Positions 53,157-61,608 of a stretch of DNA of 64,000 nucleotides are shown one piece after another (position 1 is the first letter of the stretch; the number at the start of each line of letters is the position of its first letter). The DNA comes from Rhodospirillaceae bacterium (GTDB lineage Bacteria > Pseudomonadota > Alphaproteobacteria > Azospirillales > Azospirillaceae), in the NCBI GenBank assembly GCA_029267445.1, contig JAJUIU010000002.1:1-64000 (forward strand), read 5' to 3'. A program made the translations under genes and the position numbers. The notes beneath the pieces are model-generated. The model did not search any database, was not told the DNA's origin, and saw nothing but the letters and a program-made list of their open reading frames with translations.

Positions 53157-53953
53157 TGCTGGTCGACAGCCATTGCCATCTGGATTTCCCGGATTTCCAG
53201 GAGGAGCGGGACGCGGTCGTGCAGCGGGCGCGGGAGGCAGGGGTCGGCCTGATGCTGACGATTTGCACCCATGTCAGCCGCTTCGCCCAGGTCCGCGCCG
53301 TGGCGGCGGCCTATCCCGACGTGTTCTGCACGGTCGGCATCCACCCGCACCATGCGGCGGACGAGTTCGCCCACAGCGGTACCGACGGCCTCGTGGCGCT
53401 CACCCGCGACCCGAAGGTCGTCGGCATCGGCGAAAGCGGCCTCGACTATTTCTACGACAAGAGTCCGCGCGACCTGCAGCAGGAGAGCTTCCGGCGGCAC
53501 ATCCGCGCCTGCCTTGAGACGGACCTGCCGATCATCGTCCATACCCGCGACGCGGACGCGGACACGATCCGCATCTTGAGGGAGGAGGGGGCTGGAACCC
53601 GCCTCAAGGGCCTGCTGCATTGCTTCAGCTCTTCACGCCAACTGGCTGAGGAGGCGCTGGAATTCGGCTTCCACATCTCGTTCAGCGGGATCGTCACCTT
53701 CAAGAAGAGCGATGAGCTGCGCGACGTCGCCCGCATCGTGCCCATGGACCGGCTGCTGGTGGAGACCGACGCGCCGTACCTGGCACCGGTGCCGGTGCGC
53801 GGCAAGCGGAACGAGCCCGCCTTCGTCGCCCACACGGCGCGGCTTCTGGCCGAGGTAAAGGGGGTTGCGGAAGCCGAGATGGCCCGGGCGAGCACTGCCA
53901 ATTTCCTGCGCCTGTTCGACCGTGTTCCGGCCCCCGTCGACGCGACGGCCTGA
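53156..53953 (+). CDS. TatD-family metal-dependent deoxyribonuclease
   Basis: A 265-residue TIM-barrel hydrolase with SHCHLDF (metal His6 and His8 region), IGESGLDYFYDKSP, VHTRDAD, LLHCFS and LVETDAPYLAPVP. TatD proteins act as 3'-5' DNA exonucleases and D-tyrosyl-type hydrolases in quality control. It overlaps metG by one base and is followed after 3 bp by the metallo-beta-lactamase-fold gene, a well-known gene order. Confidence 0.95.
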   Translation: MLVDSHCHLDFPDFQEERDAVVQRAREAGVGLMLTICTHVSRFAQVRAVAAAYPDVFCTVGIHPHHAADEFAHSGTDGLVALTRDPKVVGIGESGLDYFYDKSPRDLQQESFRRHIRACLETDLPIIVHTRDADADTIRILREEGAGTRLKGLLHCFSSSRQLAEEALEFGFHISFSGIVTFKKSDELRDVARIVPMDRLLVETDAPYLAPVPVRGKRNEPAFVAHTARLLAEVKGVAEAEMARASTANFLRLFDRVPAPVDATA

Positions 53954-53956
53954 CGC

Positions 53957-54724
53957 ATGCGGGTGACGATCCTCGGCTGCGGCGGGTCCAGCGGCGTGCC
54001 GCTGATCGGCAATGTCTGGGGCGATTGCGACCCGGCGGAGCCCCGGAACCGCCGCACACGGCCCAGCATAATGGTCCAGCAGGGCGACACGACCATCCTG
54101 GTCGACACGTCGCCCGACTTGCGGCATCAGCTTCTGGCCGCCGACGCCAAGCGCATCGACGCCGTGCTCTACACCCATGCCCACGCCGACCATGCGCACG
54201 GGATCGATGATCTGCGGGCCATGAACTGGCTGATGCGCGCGCCGATCGACGTCCATGCCGACGCCGAAACGCTGGCGATCCTGCGGAACCGCTTCGCCTA
54301 TTGCTTCGAGCCGCAGAGCCACCGCGACGGCTTCGCCCGGCCGGTCCTGATCCCGCACACGATCGACGGGCCGTTCAAGGTTGGCCCGGTGGAAGCCATT
54401 CCCTTCGTCCAGGACCATGGCTTCTCGCACAGCCTGGGCTACCGCTTCGGCCCGCTCGCGTACTCCACGGACGTGGTCAAGCTGGACGAGGCGGCATTCT
54501 CGGCGCTGGAAGGCGTCGACACCTGGATCGTCGACTGCGTGCGTCTGGAGCCGCCGCATCTCGTCCATGCGCATTGGCCGATCACGCTGTCCTGGATCGA
54601 GCGCGTTCGTCCGCGCCGCGCCATCCTGACGCACATGAACCAGACGATGGATTACCGCACGCTGCTGGAGATCCTTCCGGCGGGGGTGGAGCCTGGATAT
54701 GACGGGATGGTGCTGGAGTTCTGA
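53957..54724 (+). CDS. Metallo-beta-lactamase-fold hydrolase (PhnP-like)
   Basis: A 255-residue MBL-fold protein. The zinc site THAHADHAHG has His74, His76, Asp78 and His79, followed by the DDLRAMNW segment typical of PhnP/RNase-Z-like phosphodiesterases. Its usual neighbours are metG and tatD, as here. It probably cleaves cyclic phosphates or small phosphodiesters; no phn genes are close. The ATG at 53957 lies 3 bp after the tatD stop. Confidence 0.93.
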   Translation: MRVTILGCGGSSGVPLIGNVWGDCDPAEPRNRRTRPSIMVQQGDTTILVDTSPDLRHQLLAADAKRIDAVLYTHAHADHAHGIDDLRAMNWLMRAPIDVHADAETLAILRNRFAYCFEPQSHRDGFARPVLIPHTIDGPFKVGPVEAIPFVQDHGFSHSLGYRFGPLAYSTDVVKLDEAAFSALEGVDTWIVDCVRLEPPHLVHAHWPITLSWIERVRPRRAILTHMNQTMDYRTLLEILPAGVEPGYDGMVLEF

Positions 54725-54753
54725 GGATCGCGGACCGTCCACTGCTCATGTCG

Positions 54754-54781
54754 GTTTTCCATAATATGTCTTATCGGACTT
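54754..54781 (+). other. dif-like XerC/XerD recombination site (candidate)
   Basis: A 28-bp AT-rich segment in a very GC-rich genome, built as 11+6+11: half-site GTTTTCCATAA, central TATGTC, half-site TTATCGGACTT. The E. coli dif site has the same plan with CATAA and TTAT flanking a 6-bp centre. It lies between two rightward genes, with predominantly leftward genes beginning a little further right. A -10-like CATAAT for mazG is an alternative reading. Confidence 0.45.
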
Positions 54782-54863
54782 CTTGATGCCAGCGTGGGTG
54801 GGTTCCCAGCGCCCCCACCCTGGGCTAGTTTCCCCCAAAATGACCTCCAGCCGGGGACGTCCC

Positions 54864-55685
54864 ATGTCGAGCAACATCCAGCGCCTCATCGACATCATGG
54901 CGCGATTGCGCGACCCCGCCGGCGGCTGTCCCTGGGATCTGGAACAGACCTTCCGCACCATCGCACCGCATACGATCGAGGAAGCCTACGAGGTCGCCGA
55001 CGCGATCGAGTCCGGCGACATGGCGGCGATCAAGGACGAGCTGGGCGACCTCCTGTTCCAGGTGGTGTTCTACGCCCAGATGGCCCGCGAGACCGGCGCC
55101 TGGGATTTCGACTCCGTCGCCGGCCACATCTCCGACAAGATGATCCGCAGGCACCCCCACGTGTTCGGCGATGCCGTTGTGGCCACGGCGGATGACCAGA
55201 CGGCCCGCTGGGAGGAGCACAAGGCCCGCGAACGGGCCGAGAAGGCCGCCGCCGAAGGCCGGGCGCCCTCGGCCCTGGACGGCATCACGCCCGGCCTTCC
55301 CGCCCTCACCCGCGCCCTCAAGCTGCAGAAGCGCGCGGCGCGCGTCGGCTTCGACTGGACCGAGGCCGACCAGATCCTGGACAAGATGGAAGAGGAGATC
55401 GCCGAACTGCGGGCCGAACTGCGCGCCGGGCGGCGCGACCCGGCCCGCGTCGAGGACGAGATGGGCGATCTGCTGTTCGTGCTGGTGAATCTGGCGCGGC
55501 GCCTCGAGGTGGAGCCGGAATCCGCGCTGCGCGGTGCCAACGCCAAGTTCGAGCGCCGCTTCCGGCAGGTGGAGGCCTTCCTCGCCGCCGAGGGCCGGAC
55601 ACCGACGGAAGCGACCCTGGACGAGATGGAAGCCCACTGGCAACGTGCCAAGCGCCTCGAACGCCAGAACGAGGCGGCGGAATAG
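54864..55685 (+). CDS. mazG: Nucleoside triphosphate pyrophosphohydrolase MazG
   Basis: A 273-residue protein with two MazG domains: the first with EEAYEVADAI and DELGDLLFQVVF (about residues 40-75), the second with EEEIAELRAELR and DEMGDLLFVLVNLARR (about residues 180-215). The acidic residues bind magnesium. It hydrolyses aberrant NTPs. The ATG at 54864 has GGGGA upstream; an ATG at 54840 is an in-frame alternative. Length is normal. Confidence 0.95.
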   Translation: MSSNIQRLIDIMARLRDPAGGCPWDLEQTFRTIAPHTIEEAYEVADAIESGDMAAIKDELGDLLFQVVFYAQMARETGAWDFDSVAGHISDKMIRRHPHVFGDAVVATADDQTARWEEHKARERAEKAAAEGRAPSALDGITPGLPALTRALKLQKRAARVGFDWTEADQILDKMEEEIAELRAELRAGRRDPARVEDEMGDLLFVLVNLARRLEVEPESALRGANAKFERRFRQVEAFLAAEGRTPTEATLDEMEAHWQRAKRLERQNEAAE

Positions 55686-55719
55686 CCCTGAAATCAAGAC
55701 CATGCATGGAGTCGCCGCG

Positions 55720-56496
55720 ATGACGCAGCCGGCCTACGTCCCGAAGATCGTCCTCATCACCGGTGCCACGGGGGGATTCGGCAACGCCTTCGCCCGGCGC
55801 TTCGCCGCGCTGGGCTCAAAGCTCATCCTGACCGGCCGGGACATGGGCAAACTCAAGGACTTGGCCGCGTCCCTGAACACGCCGTGCCATCTCCTCCAGT
55901 TCGATGTGCGGGACCGTCCGGCGGTTGAGGCGGCCCTCGCCTCCCTGCCCGCCGATTGGGCCGCCATCGACCTGCTGATCAACAACGCCGGCCTCGCCCT
56001 TGGCCAGGACCCGGCCCAGAAGTCGAACATCGACGACTGGGTCACGATGATCGATACCAACGACAAGGCGCTGGCGGTCATCACCGGCCTGATCCTGCCG
56101 GGCATGGTGGATCGGCGCCACGGCCATATCATCAACATCAGCTCCACGGCCGCCTCATACCCCTACCCCGGCGGCCACGTCTATTGCGCCTCAAAGGCTT
56201 TCGTGACGCAGTTCAGCCTGGCTCTCAGGGCCGACCTGATCGGCACCGGCGTGCGCGTCACTTCCGTCGAGCCGGGAATGGTGCAGACGGATTTCAGCCT
56301 CGTCCGCTTCAAGGGTGACGCCGAGCGCGCGGCGAAGGTCTATGCCGACACCGTGCCGCTGACGGCGGACGATGTGGCCGAATCCGTGGTCTGGGTGGCC
56401 ACCCTGTCGCCGCACTTCAACGTGAACCGGGTCGAGATCATGCCCACCACCCAGGGGCCGGGCGCGTTGGGCGTGCACCGGGCGCCTAAGGGCTGA
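55720..56496 (+). CDS. Short-chain dehydrogenase (YdfG-like)
   Basis: A 258-residue SDR. The NAD(P) site is GATGGFG (residues 15-21), NNAG near 88-91, and the catalytic triad Ser141/142, Tyr155 and Lys159 in YCASK. The pattern resembles YdfG/NADP-dependent serine or 3-hydroxy acid dehydrogenases. The ATG at 55720 has GGAG 7 bases upstream; an ATG at 55702 would add six residues. It lies 34 bp after mazG and faces the phosphatase gene. Confidence 0.93.
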   Translation: MTQPAYVPKIVLITGATGGFGNAFARRFAALGSKLILTGRDMGKLKDLAASLNTPCHLLQFDVRDRPAVEAALASLPADWAAIDLLINNAGLALGQDPAQKSNIDDWVTMIDTNDKALAVITGLILPGMVDRRHGHIINISSTAASYPYPGGHVYCASKAFVTQFSLALRADLIGTGVRVTSVEPGMVQTDFSLVRFKGDAERAAKVYADTVPLTADDVAESVVWVATLSPHFNVNRVEIMPTTQGPGALGVHRAPKG

Positions 56497-56507
56497 TCCA
56501 GCGCCGT

Positions 56508-57308
56508 TCAGTCGCCGAACAGCAAGTCCCGCAGGGCGGTCCAACTCGCCCTGTCGGGGGCCAGCAGCAGCCCGCCGTCAAGTTCGGTCGGAGCATAGCC
56601 GCCGCCGTCGAGCTTGGCGCAGTATCCACCGGCCTCGGCATGCATCAGCGCGCCGGCGGCATGGTCCCACGGCATGATCCGCCGGTAGAGGCTGAAATGC
56701 GCCTCCCCGGCGATCAGGCGCATATACTCCTGCCCCGCGCACTGCAGGCTGACGGCACCGCCAAGGCGCGGGATCCGGGCCTCCATATGTTCCCGCACCC
56801 GCTTCTCGAAGAAGCGGGAGCCGATGTTTCCGGTCATCTCCGACGGATCGGCGGGTGCGGCGGCGCGGCAGCGGTATCCGTCCAGCCACGCCCCCTCGCC
56901 CAACGAGCCCACGGCCATGCGGCCTGTCACGGGATCGTGGATCCAGCCCGCCAGGGTCCGGCCATCCCGCACGAGGGCCACCATGCAGGCGAACTGCGGT
57001 TTGCCGGCGACGAAGTTCGCGGTGCCGTCCACCGGGTCGATGATCCAGACGGGGGCGCTGTCCTGCAGGCGGCCGAGCACGCCCGAGTCGGCGGCGGCCG
57101 CCTCCTCCCCGATGACGGTGGAGCCCGGCAGCAATGCCATGAGCTGGCGCGACAAGGCCAGTTCGGCCGCCTCGTCGGCGATGGTGACGAGGTCGCCGGG
57201 CCCCTTCTCGCGGACGTCCCCGCCCGCGAGCGTGCGGAACCGGGGCATGATCTCAGCCGCCGCGACCTCACGGACGATGGCGGACACGGCATCGATATCG
57301 GGAACCAT
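56508..57308 (-). CDS. Inositol monophosphatase-family protein
   Basis: A 266-residue IMPase/CysQ-family phosphatase. Metal-binding motifs: GEEA (residues 67-70), DPVDGTANF (91-99) and WDHAAGALM near 220. It removes phosphate from inositol phosphate, 3'-phosphoadenosine phosphate or another sugar phosphate. The ATG at 57308 has GAGGG upstream and fits the family. It is convergent with the SDR and divergent from purU. Which sugar is cleaved is unknown. Confidence 0.93.
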   Translation of the reverse strand: MVPDIDAVSAIVREVAAAEIMPRFRTLAGGDVREKGPGDLVTIADEAAELALSRQLMALLPGSTVIGEEAAAADSGVLGRLQDSAPVWIIDPVDGTANFVAGKPQFACMVALVRDGRTLAGWIHDPVTGRMAVGSLGEGAWLDGYRCRAAAPADPSEMTGNIGSRFFEKRVREHMEARIPRLGGAVSLQCAGQEYMRLIAGEAHFSLYRRIMPWDHAAGALMHAEAGGYCAKLDGGGYAPTELDGGLLLAPDRASWTALRDLLFGD

Positions 57309-57460
57309 CTGACCGTCAATCACCCTCGGGAACGCGGGCCCGTACATAAGGGACGTGCCCGCGGGTGACAAAGGAAACTTGCGGGAACCCGGCACGCGGC
57401 TTGCGCGACGCCGTTCGTAGGGCAATTGTGCCCACGGTCCACCGCTCATTCCTGGTCGTG

Positions 57461-58306
57461 ATGCCCACCTTCATCCTCACCCTCTCCTGCCCGGACACCG
57501 TCGGAATCGTGGCCGCCCTGTCGGGCACCCTCGCCGGCCATGACGCCAACATCCTGGACAGCGCACAGTTCGGCGACAGCGTCAGCGGCCGGTTCTTCCT
57601 GCGCACCTCCTTCGAGGTGGCGGAGGCCAGGGCCGAGGAGCTGACGGCCATGCTGGGCGGTGTGGCGGCCCGATTCGGGATGGACTGGCAGCTTCAGGAC
57701 GTGGCGCGGCGGCCGCGCGTGCTGATCATGGTCTCGCGGTTCGGACACTGTTTGAACGACCTGCTCTACCGCTACCGCACCGGTGCGCTCGACATCGCGA
57801 TCCCGGCGATCGTGTCCAACCACCGGGACTTCTACCAGCTGGCCGCGTGGCACGACGTTCCGTTCCACCACCTCCCAGTCACGGCGGCGACCCGGGAGCG
57901 GCAGGAGGAACGGCTGCTGGAGATCATCGAGCAGGAACAGATCGACCTCGTCGTGCTCGCCCGCTACATGCAAATTCTGTCGCCGGGGCTGTGCGCCCGG
58001 CTGGCGGGGCGCTGCATCAACATCCACCACTCGTTCCTGCCCAGCTTCAAGGGCGCCAAGCCCTATCACCAAGCCTACGCGCGGGGCGTGAAACTGATCG
58101 GGGCGACCGCCCACTATGTCACCACAGACCTGGACGAAGGGCCGATCATCGACCAGGAGGTAGAGCGGGTGGACCATACGATGGGCCCGGACGAGCTGGC
58201 GGCCGTCGGGCGGGACATCGAATCCATCGTGCTGGCGCGGGCCGTGAAGTACCACGTGGAGCGCCGCGTCCTGATCAACGGCCAGAGGACGGTCGTCTTC
58301 CGCTGA
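57461..58306 (+). CDS. purU: Formyltetrahydrofolate deformylase
   Basis: A 281-residue PurU. An N-terminal ACT domain (residues 3-80; LSCPDTVGIVAALSGTLAGHDAN) senses Met/Gly, and the formyltransferase-like domain carries Asn188, His190 (NIHHSFLP) and Asp225 (DEGPI). It releases formate from 10-formyl-THF to balance one-carbon pools. The ATG at 57461 gives the family start. Its 3' end is 3 bp from the convergent hflX stop. Confidence 0.96.
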   Translation: MPTFILTLSCPDTVGIVAALSGTLAGHDANILDSAQFGDSVSGRFFLRTSFEVAEARAEELTAMLGGVAARFGMDWQLQDVARRPRVLIMVSRFGHCLNDLLYRYRTGALDIAIPAIVSNHRDFYQLAAWHDVPFHHLPVTAATRERQEERLLEIIEQEQIDLVVLARYMQILSPGLCARLAGRCINIHHSFLPSFKGAKPYHQAYARGVKLIGATAHYVTTDLDEGPIIDQEVERVDHTMGPDELAAVGRDIESIVLARAVKYHVERRVLINGQRTVVFR

Positions 58307-58309
58307 TGC

Positions 58310-59656
58310 TCAGGCCCGCCGGGCGTCCCGCCAGGGCTGCTCCGCGACGGCGGCATAGGGGAACCGGGCCCCGAAGCGGGAAACGTCGGCCCGCTCAAGC
58401 GCCACGCGCATGTGGGCCTGCCGTTCGTCGTCACGCCGCTCCAGCACCTCCCCACGGCCGTACAGCCACGCGATCGCCGCCCCGTCGCTGACATCGACGG
58501 CGACGTCGACCACCTCACGCCCGGCCACCATGCGCCGGTCGATCAGGTCGAACAGCGTCTCGATGCCCTCTCCCGTGAGGGCCGACAGGGCGACGGCATG
58601 GGTGGATCGGCGGGACTGCCGGACAAGGCTCCGCCGCTCCTCCGGCGGCACGAGGTCGGTCTTGTTCAACACCTCGACCACACGGTCGTCCGTCTCCGGA
58701 TCGATGCCCAGTTCCTTCAGGACCGTCTCGACATCGGTCTTCTGCGCCTCGGTGTCCGGGTGGGACACGTCCCGCACATGCAGGATGATGTCGGCGGCCT
58801 CCACCTCCTCCAGCGTGGCGCGGAACGCCTCCACCAGGCCGTGCGGCAGGTCGGAAATGAAGCCGACGGTGTCGGACAGGATGATCTTGCGGTTGGAGGG
58901 AAGCTCGATCGACCGCATGGTCGGATCGAGCGTGGCGAACAGCAGGTCCTTGGCGAACACGTCCGCCCCGGCCATCCGGTTGAACAGGGTCGACTTGCCC
59001 GCGTTGGTATAGCCGACCAACGCCACGACCGGATACGGCACCTTCTCCCGCGCCCGGCGGTGCAGGCCTCGGGTCCGCCGGACCTCCTCGAGCTCCGCCT
59101 TCAGCTTGACGATCCGCTCGCTGATCAGGCGGCGGTCGATCTCCAGCTGGCTTTCGCCGGGGCCGCCGAGGAAGCCGAAGCCGCCACGCTGCCGCTCGAG
59201 GTGTGTCCAGGAGCGGACGAGGCGGGAGCGCTGATAGGTCAGCGCCGCCAGCTCGACCTGGAGCTGCCCTTCCCGTGTCCGCGCGCGGGCGCCGAAAATC
59301 TCCAGGATCAGACCGGTGCGGTCGATCACCTTCGCCTTCCAGTCCCGCTCCAGATTGCGCTGCTGGACCGGTGTCAGGGGATGGTCCACGACCACGAGGC
59401 CGATGCCGGCGTCCGCGATGACGGGCGTCAGCGTCTCGATATGGCCGACACCGAACAAAGTGGCCGGCCGCGGGCGCATGACCCGCACCGTTTCCGCCTT
59501 CACCACATCGAGATCGATCGCGGCGGCGAGGCCTATGGCCTCCTCGAGCCTGGCCGCCGGGGAGCGTGCGTCGTTCCGGTCCTCGGGCAGGACCGGATGG
59601 AGGACGAGCGCGCGGGTTGCAGGCCCGCGCGGCCCGTCGTTGAAGGGATTACTCGT
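58310..59656 (-). CDS. hflX: Ribosome-associated GTPase HflX, apparently lacking a standard start codon
   Basis: The HflX frame includes the GTPase motifs [24 protein letters not shown] and SALTGEG, preceded by [13 protein letters not shown], the family N-domain signature. It splits stalled ribosomes. The conserved N-terminus ([27 protein letters not shown]) lies upstream of the first standard start (GTG at 59506), and no ATG, GTG or TTG exists in frame there. The frame is open up to hfq, where AAGGAG sits 7 bases before an ACG at 59656 that would give TSNPFND. I therefore place the start at this ACG, a rare start or a mutated ATG. Confidence 0.85.
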   Translation of the reverse strand, partial: TSNPFNDGPRGPATRALVLHPVLPEDRNDARSPAARLEEAIGLAAAIDLDVVKAETVRVMRPRPATLFGVGHIETLTPVIADAGIGLVVVDHPLTPVQQRNLERDWKAKVIDRTGLILEIFGARARTREGQLQVELAALTYQRSRLVRSWTHLERQRGGFGFLGGPGESQLEIDRRLISERIVKLKAELEEVRRTRGLHRRAREKVPYPVVALVGYTNAGKSTLFNRMAGADVFAKDLLFATLDPTMRSIELPSNRKIILSDTVGFISDLPHGLVEAFRATLEEVEAADIILHVRDVSHPDTEAQKTDVETVLKELGIDPETDDRVVEVLNKTDLVPPEERRSLVRQSRRSTHAVALSALTGEGIETLFDLIDRRMVAGREVVDVAVDVSDGAAIAWLYGRGEVLERRDDERQAHMRVALERADVSRFGARFPYAAVAEQPWRDARRA

Positions 59657-59897
59657 TTTCTGACTCCTTGGCCGGCTCGAACAGCTGAATGGGATGGGCC
59701 GGCATCACCGTGGAGATCGCGTGCTTGTAGACGAGCTGCGAGTGCGCGTCGCGTCGCAGAAGCACCGAAAAGTTATCGAACCAGGTGATGATGCCCTGAA
59801 GCTTAACGCCATTAACCAGGAAAACGGTCACCGGGGTCTTGTTCTTGCGGACATGATTGAGGAACACATCCTGGACGTTCTGCGATTTTTCAGACAT
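59649..59897 (-). CDS. hfq: RNA chaperone Hfq
   Basis: An 82-residue Hfq with the Sm1 motif ([19 protein letters not shown]) and Sm2 YKHAISTV. It forms a hexamer that pairs small RNAs with mRNAs. The acidic ESENE tail is short. The ATG at 59897 has GAGG upstream; five codons more are open above it. It is directly upstream of hflX, with which it overlaps by 8 bp if the ACG start holds. This gene pair is standard in proteobacteria. Confidence 0.97.
   Translation of the reverse strand: MSEKSQNVQDVFLNHVRKNKTPVTVFLVNGVKLQGIITWFDNFSVLLRRDAHSQLVYKHAISTVMPAHPIQLFEPAKESENE
59664..59669 (-). promoter_or_regulatory. Shine-Dalgarno sequence for hflX inside the hfq 3' end
   Basis: AAGGAG, the strongest type of ribosome-binding site in the region, lies within the hfq coding sequence, 7 bases before the ACG at 59656. 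It decides the proposed hflX start. No normal start codon stands at the expected distance. Confidence 0.6.
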
Positions 59898-59975
59898 TGG
59901 GCAGCCTCGCATCGCTCGTTCTTGGGGCCTCCGGAGGGATGGCCCGAAAAGCCTGCCGACGCCGCCGATGGATGA

Positions 59976-60689
59976 TCACCGCGCCCGCGTCGGCTTTGCC
60001 GAGGATATGGTATCATCGATCTGTTGCACCAAGACGGAAATCGCAGAACAGCCCGAGAGTTTCATAAGGGGTGGGAACCGGTCCAATCCCGCGCCGACCT
60101 GTGGGGTACTCCCGACGAGGATGGGCACGCAGCCGGCGCGATGGGCGCATTCCATGTCGATGTCCGCGTCCCCGACGAACCAGACGTCCGGTCCCGGGAC
60201 GATGCCGCCGGGTTCCAGAGCCATCGTCACGGGCTCGACCGCCGGCTTGTCCACCGGGGCATCCGTGGCGCCAACCAGCTTGCCGAACAACGGCGCCCAG
60301 CCCAGCGTCTCAGCCTCGGCGCGCAGGAAGCGGCCGGTTTTGTTGCTGACGACCGCCAGATAGACGCCCGCCTCGGCCAGCCGGCGCAGCATCGCCTCCG
60401 CGCCATCCAGCGGCTCCAGATAGGCGAGGTGATGCGCGGCGAAATGGTCGTAGAAGATCTCCCGCGCCTTCATCCAGTCGTCGCCGAAGATGACCGGAAA
60501 GCTGTCGCGCAGGCTGTGGCGGACGCGCTCGTAGCTTTCCTCCAGCGTCCAGGGCCTGTGCCCGAAGGTCTCCAGCGCGGCGTTGATGGCGGCGTGGACG
60601 CAGCGCCAGTTGGTGACCAGCGTGTTGTCCCAGTCGAAGATGACGGCCCGGGGCCGGGCCAGCCCCTCCGGAACGGCGAACGGGGTCAT
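59976..60689 (-). CDS. HAD-superfamily phosphatase (phosphoglycolate phosphatase-like)
   Basis: A 237-residue HAD hydrolase: motif I DWDNTLV with the nucleophile Asp, motif II VSNKTG, motif III Lys before the C-terminal GDADIDMEC Asp pair. It resembles phosphoglycolate phosphatases. It overlaps the aminotransferase gene by 4 bp and is likely cotranscribed. Substrate unknown. Only weak sign of metal cofactor beyond the motifs. Confidence 0.92.
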   Translation of the reverse strand: MTPFAVPEGLARPRAVIFDWDNTLVTNWRCVHAAINAALETFGHRPWTLEESYERVRHSLRDSFPVIFGDDWMKAREIFYDHFAAHHLAYLEPLDGAEAMLRRLAEAGVYLAVVSNKTGRFLRAEAETLGWAPLFGKLVGATDAPVDKPAVEPVTMALEPGGIVPGPDVWFVGDADIDMECAHRAGCVPILVGSTPQVGAGLDRFPPLMKLSGCSAISVLVQQIDDTISSAKPTRAR

Positions 60690-61561
60690 CGGCCGCCGCC
60701 AAGCACCGGGTCGGCCACGCCGGCGTCGGCGAGATAGGCTTCGCGCAGCCGACGGCCGAGCGGACCCGGCACCCCCTCGCCCACCGGCCGCCCGTCGATC
60801 CTTACGACCGGGATGACGAAGGCGCTGGCGCTGCTGACGAAGGCCTCCCGGGCGCGGTACGCCTCCTCCACGGTGAAGGTCCGCTCCTCAACCCGCATCT
60901 GCATCGCCGCCGCGAGCCGCAGCAGGGTTTGCCGGGTGATCCCGTTGAGGATGAGGTTTGAGGCCGGGCGGGTCACCAGAACGCCGTCGCCCGTGACGAT
61001 CCAGGCGTTGCTGGAGGTGCCCTCGGTCACCGTGCCGTCGGGATCGACCATCCAGCCCTCGAAGGCCCCCCGCTCCGACGCCGCCTGCTTGCCCAGAACC
61101 TGGGCCAACAACGCGACGGACTTGATGTCCCGCCGCAGCCAGCGGATGTCCGGCAGGGTGACGACGGCGACACCCTTCTCCAGCGCCGCGCGCGGCTGCC
61201 ACTTCGTGCGCCGGCAGGTCATCACCAGGGTGGGTGCCGGGTCGGCCGGGAAGCGGAAGTCCCGGGGGGCGACGCCGCGCGTCACCTGGACATAGAGCAG
61301 ACCGTTGCGCACCCCGTTCTTCGCCGCCAGCTCCCGCATCAGGATGCGCAGCGTGCCCGGCTTCACCGGCCAGGGGATGCGCAGTTCCGCCAGCGAGCGC
61401 CCGAGACGGGTGATGTGCCCCTCCTCGTCCGTGAAGGTCCCGTCGACGATTGCGATGACCTCATAGACGCCGTCGGCGAACTGGAAGCCCCGATCCTCGA
61501 TATGCACCGCCGCGTCGGCATGCGGAAGGTAACGGCCGTTGACATAGGCGTATCGGGGCAT
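60686..61561 (-). CDS. dat: D-amino acid aminotransferase
   Basis: A 291-residue fold-type IV PLP transaminase. The catalytic Lys147 is in RRDIKSVALL, with FQFADGVYEV at the N-terminus and EGTSSNAW for the PLP phosphate. D-alanine aminotransferase (Dat) is preferred over branched-chain IlvE by the GFQFADGVYEVI and RRDIKS motifs. It would supply D-amino acids for peptidoglycan. It lies between trkA and the HAD gene, overlapping the latter. Confidence 0.93.
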   Translation of the reverse strand: MPRYAYVNGRYLPHADAAVHIEDRGFQFADGVYEVIAIVDGTFTDEEGHITRLGRSLAELRIPWPVKPGTLRILMRELAAKNGVRNGLLYVQVTRGVAPRDFRFPADPAPTLVMTCRRTKWQPRAALEKGVAVVTLPDIRWLRRDIKSVALLAQVLGKQAASERGAFEGWMVDPDGTVTEGTSSNAWIVTGDGVLVTRPASNLILNGITRQTLLRLAAAMQMRVEERTFTVEEAYRAREAFVSSASAFVIPVVRIDGRPVGEGVPGPLGRRLREAYLADAGVADPVLGGGR

Positions 61562-61608
61562 GGCGGGCGTTCCAGGGGGTTGAGGATCGTTCGACAGGTC
61601 TTTGGAAA

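Noticed and set aside
54754-54781. Reading the AT-rich segment as a mazG promoter
   Set aside because: CATAAT could be a -10, but no -35 lies 16-18 bp upstream and the symmetric 11-6-11 layout fits better. It is kept as a possibility in the dif entry.
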